DNA of 64,000 nucleotides from contig OY756970.1 in the NCBI GenBank assembly GCA_963580455.1, forward strand, positions 18,228,001-18,292,000. The letters are read 5' to 3'. Positions 1 through 12,264 of the stretch are shown here, one piece after another; positions within the stretch are counted from its first letter, which is position 1; every line of letters starts with the position of its first letter. The notes below the pieces were generated by a model that was not told the DNA's origin, searched no databases, and saw nothing but the letters and a program-made list of their open reading frames with translations. This stretch comes from Euonymus europaeus. Taxonomy: Eukaryota; Streptophyta; Magnoliopsida; Celastrales; Celastraceae. A program made the position numbers and the translations under genes.

Positions 1-735
1 GCATCCCACCTTCTTATGTCTTGCCTTTGACGAACTTTGGTCTTTCGTTTAAGAAATTTTCTTGTGTATTTGTAATTTGGTTGTATCGGCTGCCATTGTA
101 GCTCTGCACGTTTGATGGTGGGACTCATCACTGCCGGCCCCTTGTATTACTATTTCCTGAGCTTTATTATTATTATTATTATATACACTATTATTCTTTG
201 GGAGATTTAATTTTTTTTTTACTTGAGAAGAGTATTGTACTATTGTTTTGTATTTGGGCCGGGATTTTCATGTTGGCTACTTCATATTCTTCAAAAAACA
301 CTTCATTTTATCTTTTGCTAAAAATCCTCATTAAAATGAATAAATCTAATTATATATATATATATATTAAAAGAAGGATAAATTTCAATAAATGAGATGT
401 GTCATTAATGGCCATTTTGATTATTGACAATTTGACATATGATAGAATATATTAATTGTGAGAAGAACTAATTGTACCCTATTATGATGCAAATACAAGT
501 TAAAAAATAAAAAAGTGGCTCAATTGGTTCAAGGCCCAAAGGCCCATCAAGAGTAGGATTATGAATTGATAATATTATTAAAAATTTGTTTCAATTTTCA
601 AAATATTCACCACTTACAAGAGTCTAGCACTTTCTATTTTGGAAAGTGTTGTTTTTGACGTCTCCAAAGAAAATAGTGTTATTTATGTTGTGTCTTTCCC
701 TATGCTTAGATGGTTGTTAGAGTTCGAGCTTCTTA
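1..735. other. Intergenic stretch, possibly beginning in a 3' UTR
   Basis: No coding region could be supported. The first 160 bases are less AT-rich than what follows and could be the 3' untranslated end of a plus-strand gene lying left of the window, but no reading frame is there to confirm it. The rest is AT-rich, with a short ATT microsatellite near 167-180 and a TA run near 350-366. Confidence 0.3.
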
Positions 736-1151
736 GGGCATCTCCAATAAGGTATGTAAATGAGGATGTAAAACTTATAACTACTATTTTACATACTAAA
801 ACTCACAAAAATTCATTCCAACAAAGTATGTAAATGAGAATGTAAATTTGCATTCTCAAAATGGGTTCCCAAATTTAGGAACTAGAACAAGAGAGAGAGA
901 GAGTATGTATATTTTTGGAGGGAAATTAACCACCTTGTAAGCCAATAATAGTGAAGTAAACTTTTAAACCAAACTAATATATTCATGGATCATGATTAAA
1001 AAATATAGATAAATGATATGGAAACTCATTTCATACCTTATTGTTGGAATGAGTTTTTGTCAAAATATGTAAATGAATATGTAAACATCTTTTAGAGTAT
1101 GCATAGTAAAATTTACATACCCAATATACAATTCCTTGTTGGAGTTGCTCC
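736..1151. mobile_element. MITE, Tourist/Harbinger-like, about 416 bp
   Basis: The left end reads GGGCATCTCCAATAAGG and the reverse complement of the right end reads GGAGCAACTCCAACAAGG, an imperfect terminal inverted repeat. The flanks are TTA (733-735) and TTG (1152-1154), close to the 3-bp TTA/TAA target duplication usual for PIF/Harbinger MITEs. Inside, ATGTAAATGA-type words recur near both ends, and a GA microsatellite lies near 889-902. There is no coding capacity. The superfamily is inferred from the TSD length and end sequence; one TSD base mismatches. Confidence 0.5.
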
Positions 1152-3549
1152 TTGATTCAAGTTCTGTATATTTTTGGTAGATTTCATAGAGTGATGAACT
1201 TATAAAGTCTGTCTAAGGTGGTGATTCGTGTGTCTATAAAGTGGTGAGTTCTATTTCTTTTATGGTGTTATTGTATCTTAAAGTAGAGGAAATTCCTTAT
1301 CAAATCCCAACCTGCCATCACATTATTTCACAATCACACCTCAACTTTGATCAATTAATTAGTTTGGACCATTTTATTGTTTAAATTATAGGATGTTTAC
1401 ACCATACCCTTTCATCTTTCAATCATGTGACAATACGAGTAAAAAATTTACATATTTAAATCGTCGTCGTTTTCTTCACCGTCGCCGATAATCCCTCAAC
1501 CACGCTTTCCCTGACGATGCCCTCTCGACAGGTGGGACTATCACAATAATGAGTTTTTGGATCTACAGTATGCTTTATTTTTCTATTGATTATAATTTAT
1601 TGTTAATTATTTTAGTGAATTTATCATTGACTTGTGTACACATTGTGGGATAGCATTAATTTTTGGGGTTTTGTTATGTGAAAATATCTTTGTTTGTTAT
1701 ATATTTTTTTCATTGGTGAGTATTTCATAAATGTGTTGAGTTTTTTTTTTGCTACTTAGGGTGTATTTAAATATTATTCTTTTAATGTGAGACGTAGATA
1801 TAATATGACTGCAAATAGAGCTCACTTATGTGAAATGTGGATGTTCTTAGAGGAGGGGTTTTCGGAAGACCTGAAAGTGATTACCGGCCAATCGGGCGGG
1901 TCAGCACCCTTCTTAAAAAACATGATCCGGCTCGATGACCGGGGACCCGACCCAATGTAGAGCACTTGTTCTTAGAGGAAGGGTTTTCAATGGACTTGAA
2001 TTGCTCCGTTGTGTGCTTTTGTTGTAAGTCAGTGAAACAGCATTCTGGAGCCCAACAGACTATAGGGTCTTGCGTGGAGGTCCACTAGACAACAACAAAC
2101 AACTAAGAGGACCTATTTAATTTATCCATATGTTGTAGCCCAAAACAAAATTGTCAAGCCTCATAAAACTGGCTCGATTTTTAGATCCATATTGGCAATG
2201 GACCAGTTACTTAAATGGTCAAGAACAAATTTAATTTCTTATTTATGGCCTCAAATTGAAAGCAAACTATGACACATATTTTCTTATTCACTTTCTTCCA
2301 TTACACCAAAAAAAAAAAATTGTTGAGAAAATGACACCATAAATCTTTGATTTATCATCAATCAAACCAAATATATAATTTTCGTCTTAAATTATATGAC
2401 ATTTGTGACAATTGAACCAGATCCAAATCCAGTGTCATATGGAAGATTCTGCAACCTATATGAATCGATAAACTCCGAATCGAGACCCAGTGCAGGAAGA
2501 TAACACAGGATGACTTTAGCACATAAGAATTAAGTAAGGACTCATTAATGCAATTGCGAAAATAAAATAACACCCATAACACATGTATTTTCCTAAGTGC
2601 TCAACATCATATGTTAACCAATTTATCTAATCCTTCAATATTCCTATTTGATATCATTTTACAGATTCTCAAAATTTTCAAAACTCAATGCAAACATGCA
2701 CCCAAGAAATCTAATGTCTTCACTAGTTGTAGTCTGCATGACTGCATCCCTAGAATACTCCACCTGCTCTTGTGGGTTTTTTCCTGCTGATTGCGTATTA
2801 TTATTCACCCTATTCCTATCATAACTAGTTTCTAACAGCAAAATTAGAAAAGAAAAAAAAAACCTAGACATTCATGTTGGCTGACAGCAGCTCCCTTTCC
2901 ATTGCCATTATCTTATTGAATTAAAGGAGAGAATTAGTAGATTTGTGGTTGTTAGGACTCAGGCCTGTTGAAAAAATGTATAAGAGGGGTAGAAAGACAA
3001 AAGTCCAGAACGTGTGGATTTCCTATAGGCTCTAAATAACTTCAGTTGGTCATGCAGTAGGGTGGTCAGGTCTTGTATTTTCAGTTTTTTGCATAGTAAA
3101 GAAAAGTGGGAGGTCACTGGTTCCTCAAAAACCAGGGTTTCATTCTCTTTCCTATATTTTTCTGCTTGAATCTGTGCTAGTTTGCGTGAATCTCTTAAGT
3201 GATCTTATCAGTGGTTAATGGTTCTGCTATGCACAGAGATTCACCAATTTCTTCAGGCATGGAAAGTAAAGTAAAAAAAGTAACCTCCATTGGCTCTATT
3301 CCTAACTGGAAAATAGAGTTCCAACCCCAATGTTGGATTCTGTAATGAGAGTCTAAGGATTCATCCAGGCCACTTCAAACCTGTGAATGCTTATGCTCTA
3401 TTTACAGAATAATGGAGGCACAAAACAAGTGCAAAAAAACTGACCATCAACTCCTCCAAAATAAACCCTAACCGGTTAGCAGACTAAAACTTAGCTACCA
3501 GTATAAACAATTGCCCTGAATCAGCCCTCCGTTTGTTAGACTCCGTCAT
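1152..3549. other. Intergenic stretch without a supportable gene
   Basis: AT-rich sequence. A 20-bp direct repeat (TGTTCTTAGAGGA.GGGTTTT) occurs at about 1842-1862 and 1967-1987, flanking a GC-richer 100-bp patch that looks like a transposon remnant. The last few hundred bases before 3549 probably hold the 3' UTR of the DUF620 gene. Nothing else is recognised. Confidence 0.4.
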
Positions 3550-5856
3550 TCAGAGTGTGTTTTCAGTGAAGTTGTTGTGAGATTTATCCAGTGCAGCCAC
3601 TTTGGCTCTATATGCTGCCGCTAACACAATTGCACTATTCACCGTTTCATCCTGAGGAAGTTCACAAGTTTCAATTATAGATTCTGAACTCAAGTCAGCA
3701 GGGGGTATAAAATAGTCCACTGAAAGACCAGGAACATTGAACGCAACATCTTCAATTGTCCAAGCCTCTTCCATCTTTGTCTTTGTATGGCTCATTGCAA
3801 CTTCACCAAATCTAAAAAGAGTCACCACGGAACGCCCAGAGTGGGCAATCATAATCCCATCAACACGCCTGTAATCATCTAGGAAGGAATTTATTGTAGT
3901 TTCCCAGTAAACAGCATCACCGCCATTGGATTGGATGCAGGTCAGTTGCGAATCCTCCAAATGGACAAGAAGTCCCTTCTTTTGGCTGAAGTAGCCAAAC
4001 AGGACATGCCTTATGATTTCAGCTGGTTCCTCACTTCTAGCTTTTAGCGTATGAGGATCAGTACATTGCTTAAGGATGAAGCAATCTTCACCATTAATCT
4101 TTTTCTCTCCTATGCATCTTGCATCTACAAACATACTGGCTGTGGTTCTTGGATCAATTCCCTAAAATAGCAAAATCCAAGCCCTCATAAATGATATAGC
4201 AAAGACAGGTATAGCCCAAGAAGAGTGCCGGTATAAGCAAACACTAAACAAAAACTAACCTGCAAGGAACGGCGTAAAGGTCTAACAGGTCCTTTTGCAG
4301 TGTGGGAACCAAGCCAGGGGGTGTGCCTCCAAACAAGCTTGCCATTGCAGCCAGCACGAACCTTACTCCCTCCCACTGCAAGCTCAACATACCACATGTC
4401 TGGGTTCATCTGCCAGAGAACAAAGCTGCCAGACTCTGCACCCTTAAAGCTTTTCCGGTTCTTCACCACCTTTGTTGCAGTTTCGAACTCCGAAGCCACC
4501 ATCCTCACCTTTCCCATTACATAAGCATTTTTCATGGAGTTTTGCAGGTTCTGCCCTCCAGAAGCAGCTATGTACTGCTGCAATATGTACTGAGCAGACA
4601 AAGCTTCCTGCAATGGGGATGAGTAGATAAGAAATTAATCTAAGTAGCTTTCTTTAATCTAAGCAGGTATAAGGAAAGTATGGATAAACAAATGGAGTTT
4701 AAAAAACTTTCCCTCCAAGTACCAGTCAATTTCACAGGCAATCAAAAGGTCAATACCAAAATTAGGATTAATTCCATAATATTTTCTTCTTATACTATTA
4801 AACCCTCTTTTTTCCTCCTATGACATAACAAGGAACAGAACTCGTGAATAGGTTGCAACGAATCAAAAATTTATACTATAGGATGAAAGAAGACCATTGG
4901 CAACAAAAATATATATAAGATAATACAAGAAGAATTTTACTCGGTTGTGCTAAACAAGTGAAAATAAAGTGATTCACTTTCTTCCTCTGCTGCATTCGTT
5001 TATTTTCTCACCAACCAAACTAAAATCTTTAAACTGTAAGAAATAAAAAGTCTCTCTTCTTCCAGTCCCCCATTAAAAACAAGTAACAGCAGTGTATAAA
5101 ATAAACACAGATGATTACAAATAAAAAAGATTTGCAAAGCAAACCACGGAGATATAAATTATTGTGGCAAATCTAAAGCAAGGACGGCCAGTTCCTGTTT
5201 ACGCTTACATAAAATATTAAAGAAAAAATGCAAACTAATCTTAATAATTCATTTAAACAAAATCATACGCTTCTCCTTACAATTCAGTAACCATAACACC
5301 GAATTCATTGGAACAAAAATTGGTAAATCTGAAAGAAAAACAGTTTCTATTCTGTTTAATCGACTAAGATTACACCTAAAATCAACAATACTGTAAAACT
5401 TACAATGGGCGTGTCTTTGATGCTGAGGCGAGGCAACGGGTCCAAGCTACTAACGTGAACAGGAGCAAGAGGTGTACCCATTACCCCAAGCATCAACCTG
5501 AGATCAGACCTTTTATTATTACTATTATAGCCCAATGAAGAGTTCGCAACTGACGGAGTTCTAGAGAGCTGTCCTTTCATCCACTGCCCGATTCCCGACC
5601 CGACCCGCCTCGACTCCCCGCCAAGCCCCTCCCCCACGTCTGGATCCGGCCCCTCCATTACAGGCCTGAGGCTCCCGGATCTGCCAATCGATGGCTCAGC
5701 GTTCGCCGCAAGAGCGTTAGCGTTCTTCCTCCTCCGGAGCAGGCCTGAAATAGGAGAGGCGGAACATGAAGGACTCTTTGAACGGGACCTGGATGGGGAA
5801 AGTCCCCGCACCACTTCTTCCTTGAGAGCCGAGAAGAAACCCTCCTGCTTCTCCAT
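3550..5856 (-). CDS. DUF620 family protein (At3g19540-like), 3 exons
   Basis: Exons read on the minus strand are 5856-5404, 4607-4260 and 4161-3550; all introns are GT-AG and the phases join to 470 residues, the usual size for this plant family. The start chosen is the ATG at 5856 giving MEKQEGFFSALKEEVVRGLS, the typical DUF620 N terminus; the frame is open further upstream without an ATG. The N-terminal part is rich in Ser and Arg (SPSRSRSKSPS), followed by a Gly/Arg linker. DUF620 begins near residue 100 and runs to the end, and includes the conserved stretch AYVMGKVRMVASEFETATKV. There is no signal peptide or membrane segment. The biochemical role of DUF620 is unknown. The family call is firm; the link to At3g19540 is from memory. 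Confidence 0.93.
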
Positions 5857-8339
5857 TGTTTCCAGAGCGAGAGAGAAAGTTATTTGGATTTGTTCACTGT
5901 TCTCAGGCAAACAAGAAAGTTAACTTCAGGGGCTGTGTGCGTTCTTCTTCGTCATAGAGAGCTAGATACGGATGCAAACGTATCTCGTAATTCCAATTAA
6001 GAAATATTAAAATAGTTATCATTTAATATATCATATATTAAAATCGTTTAAAAATTTATTTAAAATGTTAAAATCAAAACCTTTCCATAAAATGTTGATG
6101 GCTGGTTATTTATTTACCGTTTAATTTTTTTCATAATTAGTTGGGTAATCATTTCCAAACAAACATCAGAATCCAAAATTCGAATCGTGTATTAAAAATA
6201 TACTAAAAAAATAGAATCGATAACATTCTTTTATTAGTCTAAGATATTCTTATTAATAATGAAAATTATTAAATGATATAAATAGATGGAAATATAAAAA
6301 AGTTACAACTAATATTCATACGAAATGCCTGATAATATCATATTACTCATTAGACGTCAATAACCCAACAAAAATAGTTATAAAAAAAAAACACGAAATT
6401 TCATCAACATTTAATCCTCTATCCAAATTCCAAAAGTTATAAGAGAGCAAGAAAACGTGACAAAAAAAAAAAATTAGAATCTCTGAAAACATGTTAGTCT
6501 TCTTCATCCACATCATACTCAATAGTCTGTCCGATTTTCCCCCTACAACGTTAACAAATACATTTCAAATTATGGAATGATATGTTACGTTTCACCTTAA
6601 AAAAAATCTATCATTCCATTGTATTGTTTATTTAGTGTGAATTTCATATTATAATTTAGCATTATAGTACTATACTTTTATATAGTATGATTTATTATTC
6701 AAATATTAGTATGATATATTTTACTAGTAGTGTAGTTTAATTTATTTATTAATTTAATTATGTTCACTGTGAATACATGTGACATTTGTGACGTTATTAT
6801 GTACATCCAAATTTCTTATTCAATATATATTTATGAACTATGAAAGTCTATAGACAAAACAATTGAATTAGTGGTTAACTGATTTACTTTTTTTATACAG
6901 TGTAAGGTTCGAATCATCTCCCTAGCATATTTACTAATATTTTTAAGAATTTACTTGTAATTAAGCGTATGGTATGATCAGTTATGGTTCTGAATAAGGT
7001 TTCGGTCTGATTTTTGTTTAGCTACCTTAGTCATTTATTAATCAGTTCGGATACCCTAAACCCGACTTTCATTTCCAAAATCAATTTGAAATCGTTACGA
7101 GGTTTTTTTTTTTTTAAAAAAAAACAAAACAATTTACAAACCTTATAGTAGCAATCTTCAAATCAGGTACACTGCAGATTGTGCCAGGGTTGATTTTTAT
7201 TTTTCATCCCTAGAGGTAGACAGATATTGCAGTAAGTGGGAACACAAGCGTTACCTATGCTGTGGTATCGGTTCTATCTGTCTCGTGTGGAAAGTCGGCC
7301 TTAATTGTGGTTATTTTACTCAATTAATTTTTTTATTAGTCCTCTTGTTTGCTCACAAAATTATGAGCCTGGAATGAATGGATTATCTTACGTGGCAATC
7401 AATTTTGTGCCACGTATTTAAGTTAATTCACAAGGATTAATACATGAAAATCTTCGACATTCCTAAAATGCAGGGATGACAAAACTATGTTGGACTCGAA
7501 TGATTGATTTATATGATGTAGATTAAATCAAATTAAAACATAAGTTATTTGTCTAAAACTCATTCCAAATATAAAGTTTTTTGTCTAGTTTAAAATTGAG
7601 TTTGAATTCAAATGCAAAAATTTTGTTCGATTTAATTATTCAGACTCTAACTTGGATTGAATTATTATTCAATGTATTTATTTTGATTTAAAACTAATAC
7701 AATTTTAATCAATTAAATACCAATTAAATAATTAATATATTTTTTGACAAATTTACCCTTATCATGAAAAAGAAAAACAAAAGTAAATGAAATATTATAA
7801 AAAATGACATTAATTAATAAGAATATTTATGTCTAACACATTTATTTTTTACTAATATTAAGGTTATTAAATAGTTTTTTAATTCTTGTGTCAAAACTTT
7901 AAACAACATATATTTTGAAACGGAGAGAGTAGAATTTGACTGTGCATCAAAAATAAAAAATCACAATATCTGAAAATCAAAACCCTAAACCAATAAAAGT
8001 AATGCTACAAGCCCCCAGAATATCATTCTAAATCTATATTACATGTTTTGATAGTTGATTCTATAAATGTACATATAAGGACCCCTTAACATTCAACACT
8101 CTACATTAATTGGGGGTCATGTTTTGGGATAATATTTTGACCAAACAGTTTAGCTGTTTATCAATCGATTATGTCGATTTTTGATTTTATTTTAGTGTAA
8201 AATGCAAAAAAAATAAAATAAAATCAAACGATTACAATCAATTTTGATTATGTCAGTTTTTTAACAGCCTTAAAAAATATATCCTTTCAAATAAATTCAG
8301 TGGATTGTGATAATCCAGCTAGCTAAGAGCTGCAATGAT
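5857..8339. other. AT-rich intergenic stretch
   Basis: No gene can be supported over 2.5 kb. A hAT-like terminal word (TAGGGATGAAAA, reverse complemented) lies at about 7202-7214 and another (CAGGGATGACAAAA) at about 7471-7484; no partner ends or target duplications were found, so these may be decayed hAT ends. A possible 15-codon exon remnant on the minus strand at 6499-6546 is described in the findings. Confidence 0.35.
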
Positions 8340-8530
8340 AAATTTATAATGGGGATGAGTTAATGAATTGGAATGTGCGTTTTCGTTTATGTGATTGTAT
8401 TGTGAGATTTTTTTCTAATGTAACTGTATTGAGAAGTGTTTTTGATGGGATCAATCTTGATTTTTATGTAATTTTATTTAAAAATGGATGGTAAGAATAA
8501 TGGAAAAAATAATAATTATATTATAAAATA
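8340..8530 (+). repeat. Dispersed repeat copy, related to 43613-44160
   Basis: The run GAATTGGAATGTGCGTTTTC, followed by TTATGTGATTGTATTGTGAG, resembles two longer copies near 43.6 and 43.9 kb, where the words TTATGTGGCTGTATT and GAGATGTGTTTTGATGATGTG recur. It has no coding capacity. The element class is unknown. Confidence 0.4.
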
Positions 8531-8720
8531 TATTTTGCAGATATATTGTGTGGTTTGAATTTTTACATAATAAATTTAAAAATTAAAAATAATTTTAATG
8601 AGAACATTATAATAATAACATCGTATGTGCTATAAAAAAAAATTAAAAAATGTGGAATTGTCCAGTGGGCCACTTCTTTGACCAATCTAAGCCTGCAAAA
8701 GAACTTCCACATTGTCAACT

Positions 8721-8780
8721 CACGTGCATGAATAAAAAAATACTTTATTATCCACGTGGAACCCCAAAAGATGCCCACGT
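8721..8780. promoter_or_regulatory. Cluster of G-box (CACGTG) words
   Basis: CACGTG occurs at 8721-8726 and 8753-8758, the latter inside the palindrome TCCACGTGGA, and CCCACGTTTTGGG follows at about 8774. Such sites bind bZIP and bHLH factors in plant promoters. No gene starts just downstream; the LINE fragment at 8957 interrupts the region. Regulatory function is unproven. Confidence 0.2.
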
Positions 8781-8956
8781 TTTGGGCACCCAAACACAAA
8801 CTACTAGTTTTAAACACTTTATTTATTTATTATCCGGATCCAGCTAAGAAATCTTTTATATTAAATCTCTGATTATGTACGGAAAACTCTACAAAAACGT
8901 TTCGTTATCCTTTGCGAAAAAATATATAATTATCTAAACTTTTAAGTTTAAGTACC

Positions 8957-9601
8957 GTAGCTGGTCTGTTGAGCAGGTCTTGGGTACAGCAGCTGCTGTG
9001 TTCCAGCGGTGGTGTACGGCTCAGATGAGGGGTGAGGCTGCTGGCAGGCTGGTGGTTTCTGCGGCTGCGGTTGAGGATGATGCTAGGTGGTACCCGCCGG
9101 AAACAGGTATGTTAAAGTGTAATGTGGATGTCGCGTTATTCAATGATGTTCAGCGGTTGGGTTATGGTGGGGTGGTTCGAAATTGTTTCGGTGAGTTTAT
9201 TGCGGCTAAGCATGGGAGACTAATGGGTCCGATGGATCCTCTTCTTGGGGAAGCCCTCAATTTTCACGAAGTTTTGAGTTGGCTGAAAGTTTTACAACTA
9301 GATAATGTCTGTCTTGAATCGGATTCTAAGTTGTTGGTGAAAGCTTTGCAATCTTCTCGTATAGATTCTTCTTATTTTGGGTTTATTGTAGCTGATTGTA
9401 AGGCTATTCTGACTGATTTTGTGAACTGTAAAGTTCAGTTTACTAGACGATCAGCGAATCGTGTTGCGCATTGTTTAGCAAGAGCGGCAGATTCTGTGTC
9501 TGATTATAGGGAGTGGTGCCGTGAGCCCACTCCTTTTATTGTTGAAAATTTACTGTTTGATTTTACTGGTTGAAATAAAATTTGGACTGCTTCAAAAAAA
9601 A
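8957..9601 (+). mobile_element. 5'-truncated LINE with RNase H domain and poly-A tail
   Basis: An open frame running into the left boundary (WSVEQVLGTAAAVFQRW) continues to 9573 and encodes an RVT_3/RNase H-like domain. CNVDVALF is the first acidic motif, then come LLGEALNF and LESDSKLLVKAL, and NRVAHCLARAA lies near the end, as in the 'putative ribonuclease H protein' tail of plant non-LTR elements. The stop is followed by a short 3' tail ending in A(9-10). The 7-bp direct repeat AAGTACC flanks the unit at 8950-8956 and 9602-9608, the target duplication of a LINE that was 5'-truncated on insertion. The frame is intact but has no ATG of its own; host use is unlikely. Confidence 0.85.
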
Positions 9602-9644
9602 AAGTACCTCTAAACAATAAAATATTTGAAATTAAGACTGATTA

Positions 9645-10160
9645 AAAACTAGAGATACTTGTATAAATCTCAATAAGAATATTTGCACCGGAGATCCATG
9701 TTGTATATATGTATATATATATTTGTTTTGTTTTCGTTCTCCAAACAGGTGTATGGAGACTATTTGAATGCACTTGGTTTTGCATTGGGAGCCTAAACTC
9801 GAAAAACAATTGATTTGTGAGGAGAAAAGTTTCTCACATGATAGATTGGGTTAAAATTTAACTCGTGGTCACAATAATATTATTCTCAATGAGATTCGAA
9901 CTCAGGAATCCTAAAGTACATACTTTTTGACCCTATATAAATTCATCAACTACCCTATTATCCTAACGATTTCATAAAATCTAAATCCTAAACTCTAAAT
10001 ATTAAATATTAAATCTTAAATCTTAAATCAACTTTAATCTTAGTAATTTAACCTGATCTAAGTGCTTAAAATCTATAGATACTCATATAAATTCCAATAA
10101 GAACATTTTTAGTGGACAACTCATATTTTTGTTTTGTTTTCGCCCTCCAAACAAGTGTGG
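9645..10160 (+). repeat. Pair of about 100-bp direct repeats
   Basis: The block at 9645-9757 (AGATACTTGTATAAATCTCA, then TTGTTTTGTTTTCG.TCTCCAAACA) recurs in diverged form at about 10066-10160. Between the copies is AT-rich sequence with an AAATATTAAATCTTAAATCTT microrepeat near 10000-10030. It could be an old local duplication or remnants of transposon ends. Confidence 0.45.
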
Positions 10161-11349
10161 TACCTAGTGTTGGTGCTGCGTTTGGCCAATTGTGCACGTT
10201 CAATTGTAACTAGAATACACAACTCTTGTTCAGTTTGTAGTGAGTTTGTGTCATTGAACTCTTTCAAACACAACTCACTTGCATCTCCTGGTCATTTGTA
10301 TTCTCTTTCTACATATATGCATCAGATGAATAATCAATCAAATGCAGAAACGCACTTCCAAGATCTTGTTTCAATTTTTTCTCTCCTTTGTGAATCTTGT
10401 GTCATGGATTCGAGTGGTTGCGAAGGCGTATTAAAATCTATTGGGTCTAACTCCAGGCGGGACAATACCTCCTAGAGCTATACCCTGCCCACACGACACG
10501 CAAGTCGCCCTAGACACATGTGCGGGTGTTAGTATCAAATTGACGACCTACAACTCCTCCGAGACTCGATCTCAATTTGTTCGTAAATACACCATCATTC
10601 AAGAGTTAAAAATGTAAATACTTTTGGATACCTTTTATGATTTTTTTAAAAAAATGTTTGTCCCATCATTCATGCAAAGGAGGAAAAGTAAAATAAAATA
10701 TCTTCAACTAGTCGTTTATATTCCATCCTTCCAATCTAACTACTTTTCAAATTGTATATCATTGTCACAACTATAGTTATACTACATTATTGAATGAAAG
10801 TAACATCAAATCAGATTATCATTGTGGGTCCCTTGATGATAGACCAGTGAACCATAATTGCCATGTTACTTCAAATGGTTGTTCCCTGTGATCATCTTCT
10901 ATGATCTTGGGCCCTTAGTGCCAATGGACCAAATCCATATCAGCATATTAGGTAGCCTCATCAAAGGGCCAGCCCAACCCTTGAAACCCACTACTTAATT
11001 ATTGTTTGTTCGGGTCTAATTGCAGCCAAAAATTTTCCGATCATATCCAAAAAATCCTAAAAACATATTCTCTAAACACCCTTTCCCGCCAACAACACTA
11101 TCCACTTTCATTCTTTCTTTCCACCATGTGCTGTTTTTTTAGAACTACTCTTTCGAAGGAGCTAGGCTACAAACAAGAGCTCAAGGGTGATCCCTCGAAG
11201 ATTTCTTTCTCTTCTTCTTAACAACCCTTTTGTTATTGTGGTTTGATATGTGATTGTCAACGGTTTTTTTTGTTTTGTTTATGGGTTTGGTTCAAATTTG
11301 AGGGTTTTCTCCAATTTTGTGTTTTCATTCTCAATCATATCAATGCTGA
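10161..11349. other. Intergenic stretch, nothing recognised
   Basis: Several short open frames exist, but none resembles a known family or has convincing signals. A slightly GC-richer patch at about 10470-10570 may be an old transposon remnant. Confidence 0.3.
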
Positions 11350-11646
11350 CTGGTATATCTACTCTTTACAACACTGGAATCGGATTCCAAAACTCTTGTT
11401 GATGCTCTTGGCTCAAATGAGTTTGCTCTTTCTCCAATTGGACATTTTGTGGATGAGATTAAGAATCTCTTACAATCCTTTGTTTCGATTAATTTTCAAT
11501 TTGCAGGAAGGTGCTGCAACAAGATTTCTCATATCCTAGCTAGGAACTCCGTCATGTTTCAGAATTCCATGTCTCGGTTGGGAGCTTATCCCGACTTCTT
11601 GACTCAATTAGTGCAAGCTGATTATGTAACTTTTTCTATTACTTAA
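11350..11646 (+). pseudogene. RNase H-domain remnant of a non-LTR retrotransposon
   Basis: In the frame open from 11350 the translation reads TLESDSKTLVDALGSNEFAL, then VDEIKNLLQSF, NKISHILARNSV and PDFLTQLVQADYV before the stop at about 11644-11646. This is the second half of the RVT_3/RNase H-like domain that ends plant LINE proteins. An in-frame TGA at 11347 and lack of the first acidic motif show it is a fragment. It is not the same copy as the element at 8957; the two differ strongly. No target duplication was found. Confidence 0.65.
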
Positions 11647-12208
11647 TGAAAGTTGTTCCCATTTCTTCAAAAAGAAGAAGAAGGGGGAACAGTGTCTTTG
11701 ATTTAAGGGCAAAATTTTAATAGGATTTTCTAGAATTGGGGGGTGGGTGAGAAAGTATGGGCTGCAACTAGCTCCATCCTTATTGTTTATTTTATCTCTA
11801 GGCACAAATCTTTGTTTGTGCTCAAACTTTATCCATAAATAATATTGCTTTCCATTTCCAGAACACTGCTATTATCCTTGTCTTTTTCATAGTCAAGAGC
11901 TATTTGCATCAGCCCTGTGCGGCTTTGCCTACAACGTCCATTTATTTGGCTATGTATATATGTGAATTGTTTAATTACACAAACAAGCTATGCAGCCTAG
12001 CAGGGATGGCACTTCCTGCAAAGAACAAATGCAGACAGAGTACAGCACTGGCAACCTTGACAACTCACACCTGCAGCAACCTTGTCGGCATAGAGGGAGA
12101 GCCTGAACCCACCGCACACACTCTCTGCCCTCTGGCTTATCCTTTCGCAAATTCCAATAACTGTTCCATCTTTGCATTCAAAAGAAAGGAAAACCTACTT
12201 GTCTTTGC

Positions 12209-12215
12209 TATAAAT
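12209..12215 (+). promoter_or_regulatory. TATA box of the GASA gene
   Basis: TATAAAT, set in GCTATAAATACACACAC, lies 50 bases upstream of the GASA start codon. That is a suitable distance for a short 5' leader of roughly 20-25 bases. Confidence 0.6.
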
Positions 12216-12264
12216 ACACACACAAACTTAACCTTTTTTCCTACAAAAGCAAACACTAATTAAG

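Noticed and set aside
7202..7484. A fifth hAT element between two TAGGGATGA-like words
   Set aside because: The two words point away from each other and no target duplication or paired ends could be found.
10134..10475. 113-codon plus-strand frame
   Set aside because: Composition looks non-coding, there is no domain, and it overlaps a transposon-like repeat.
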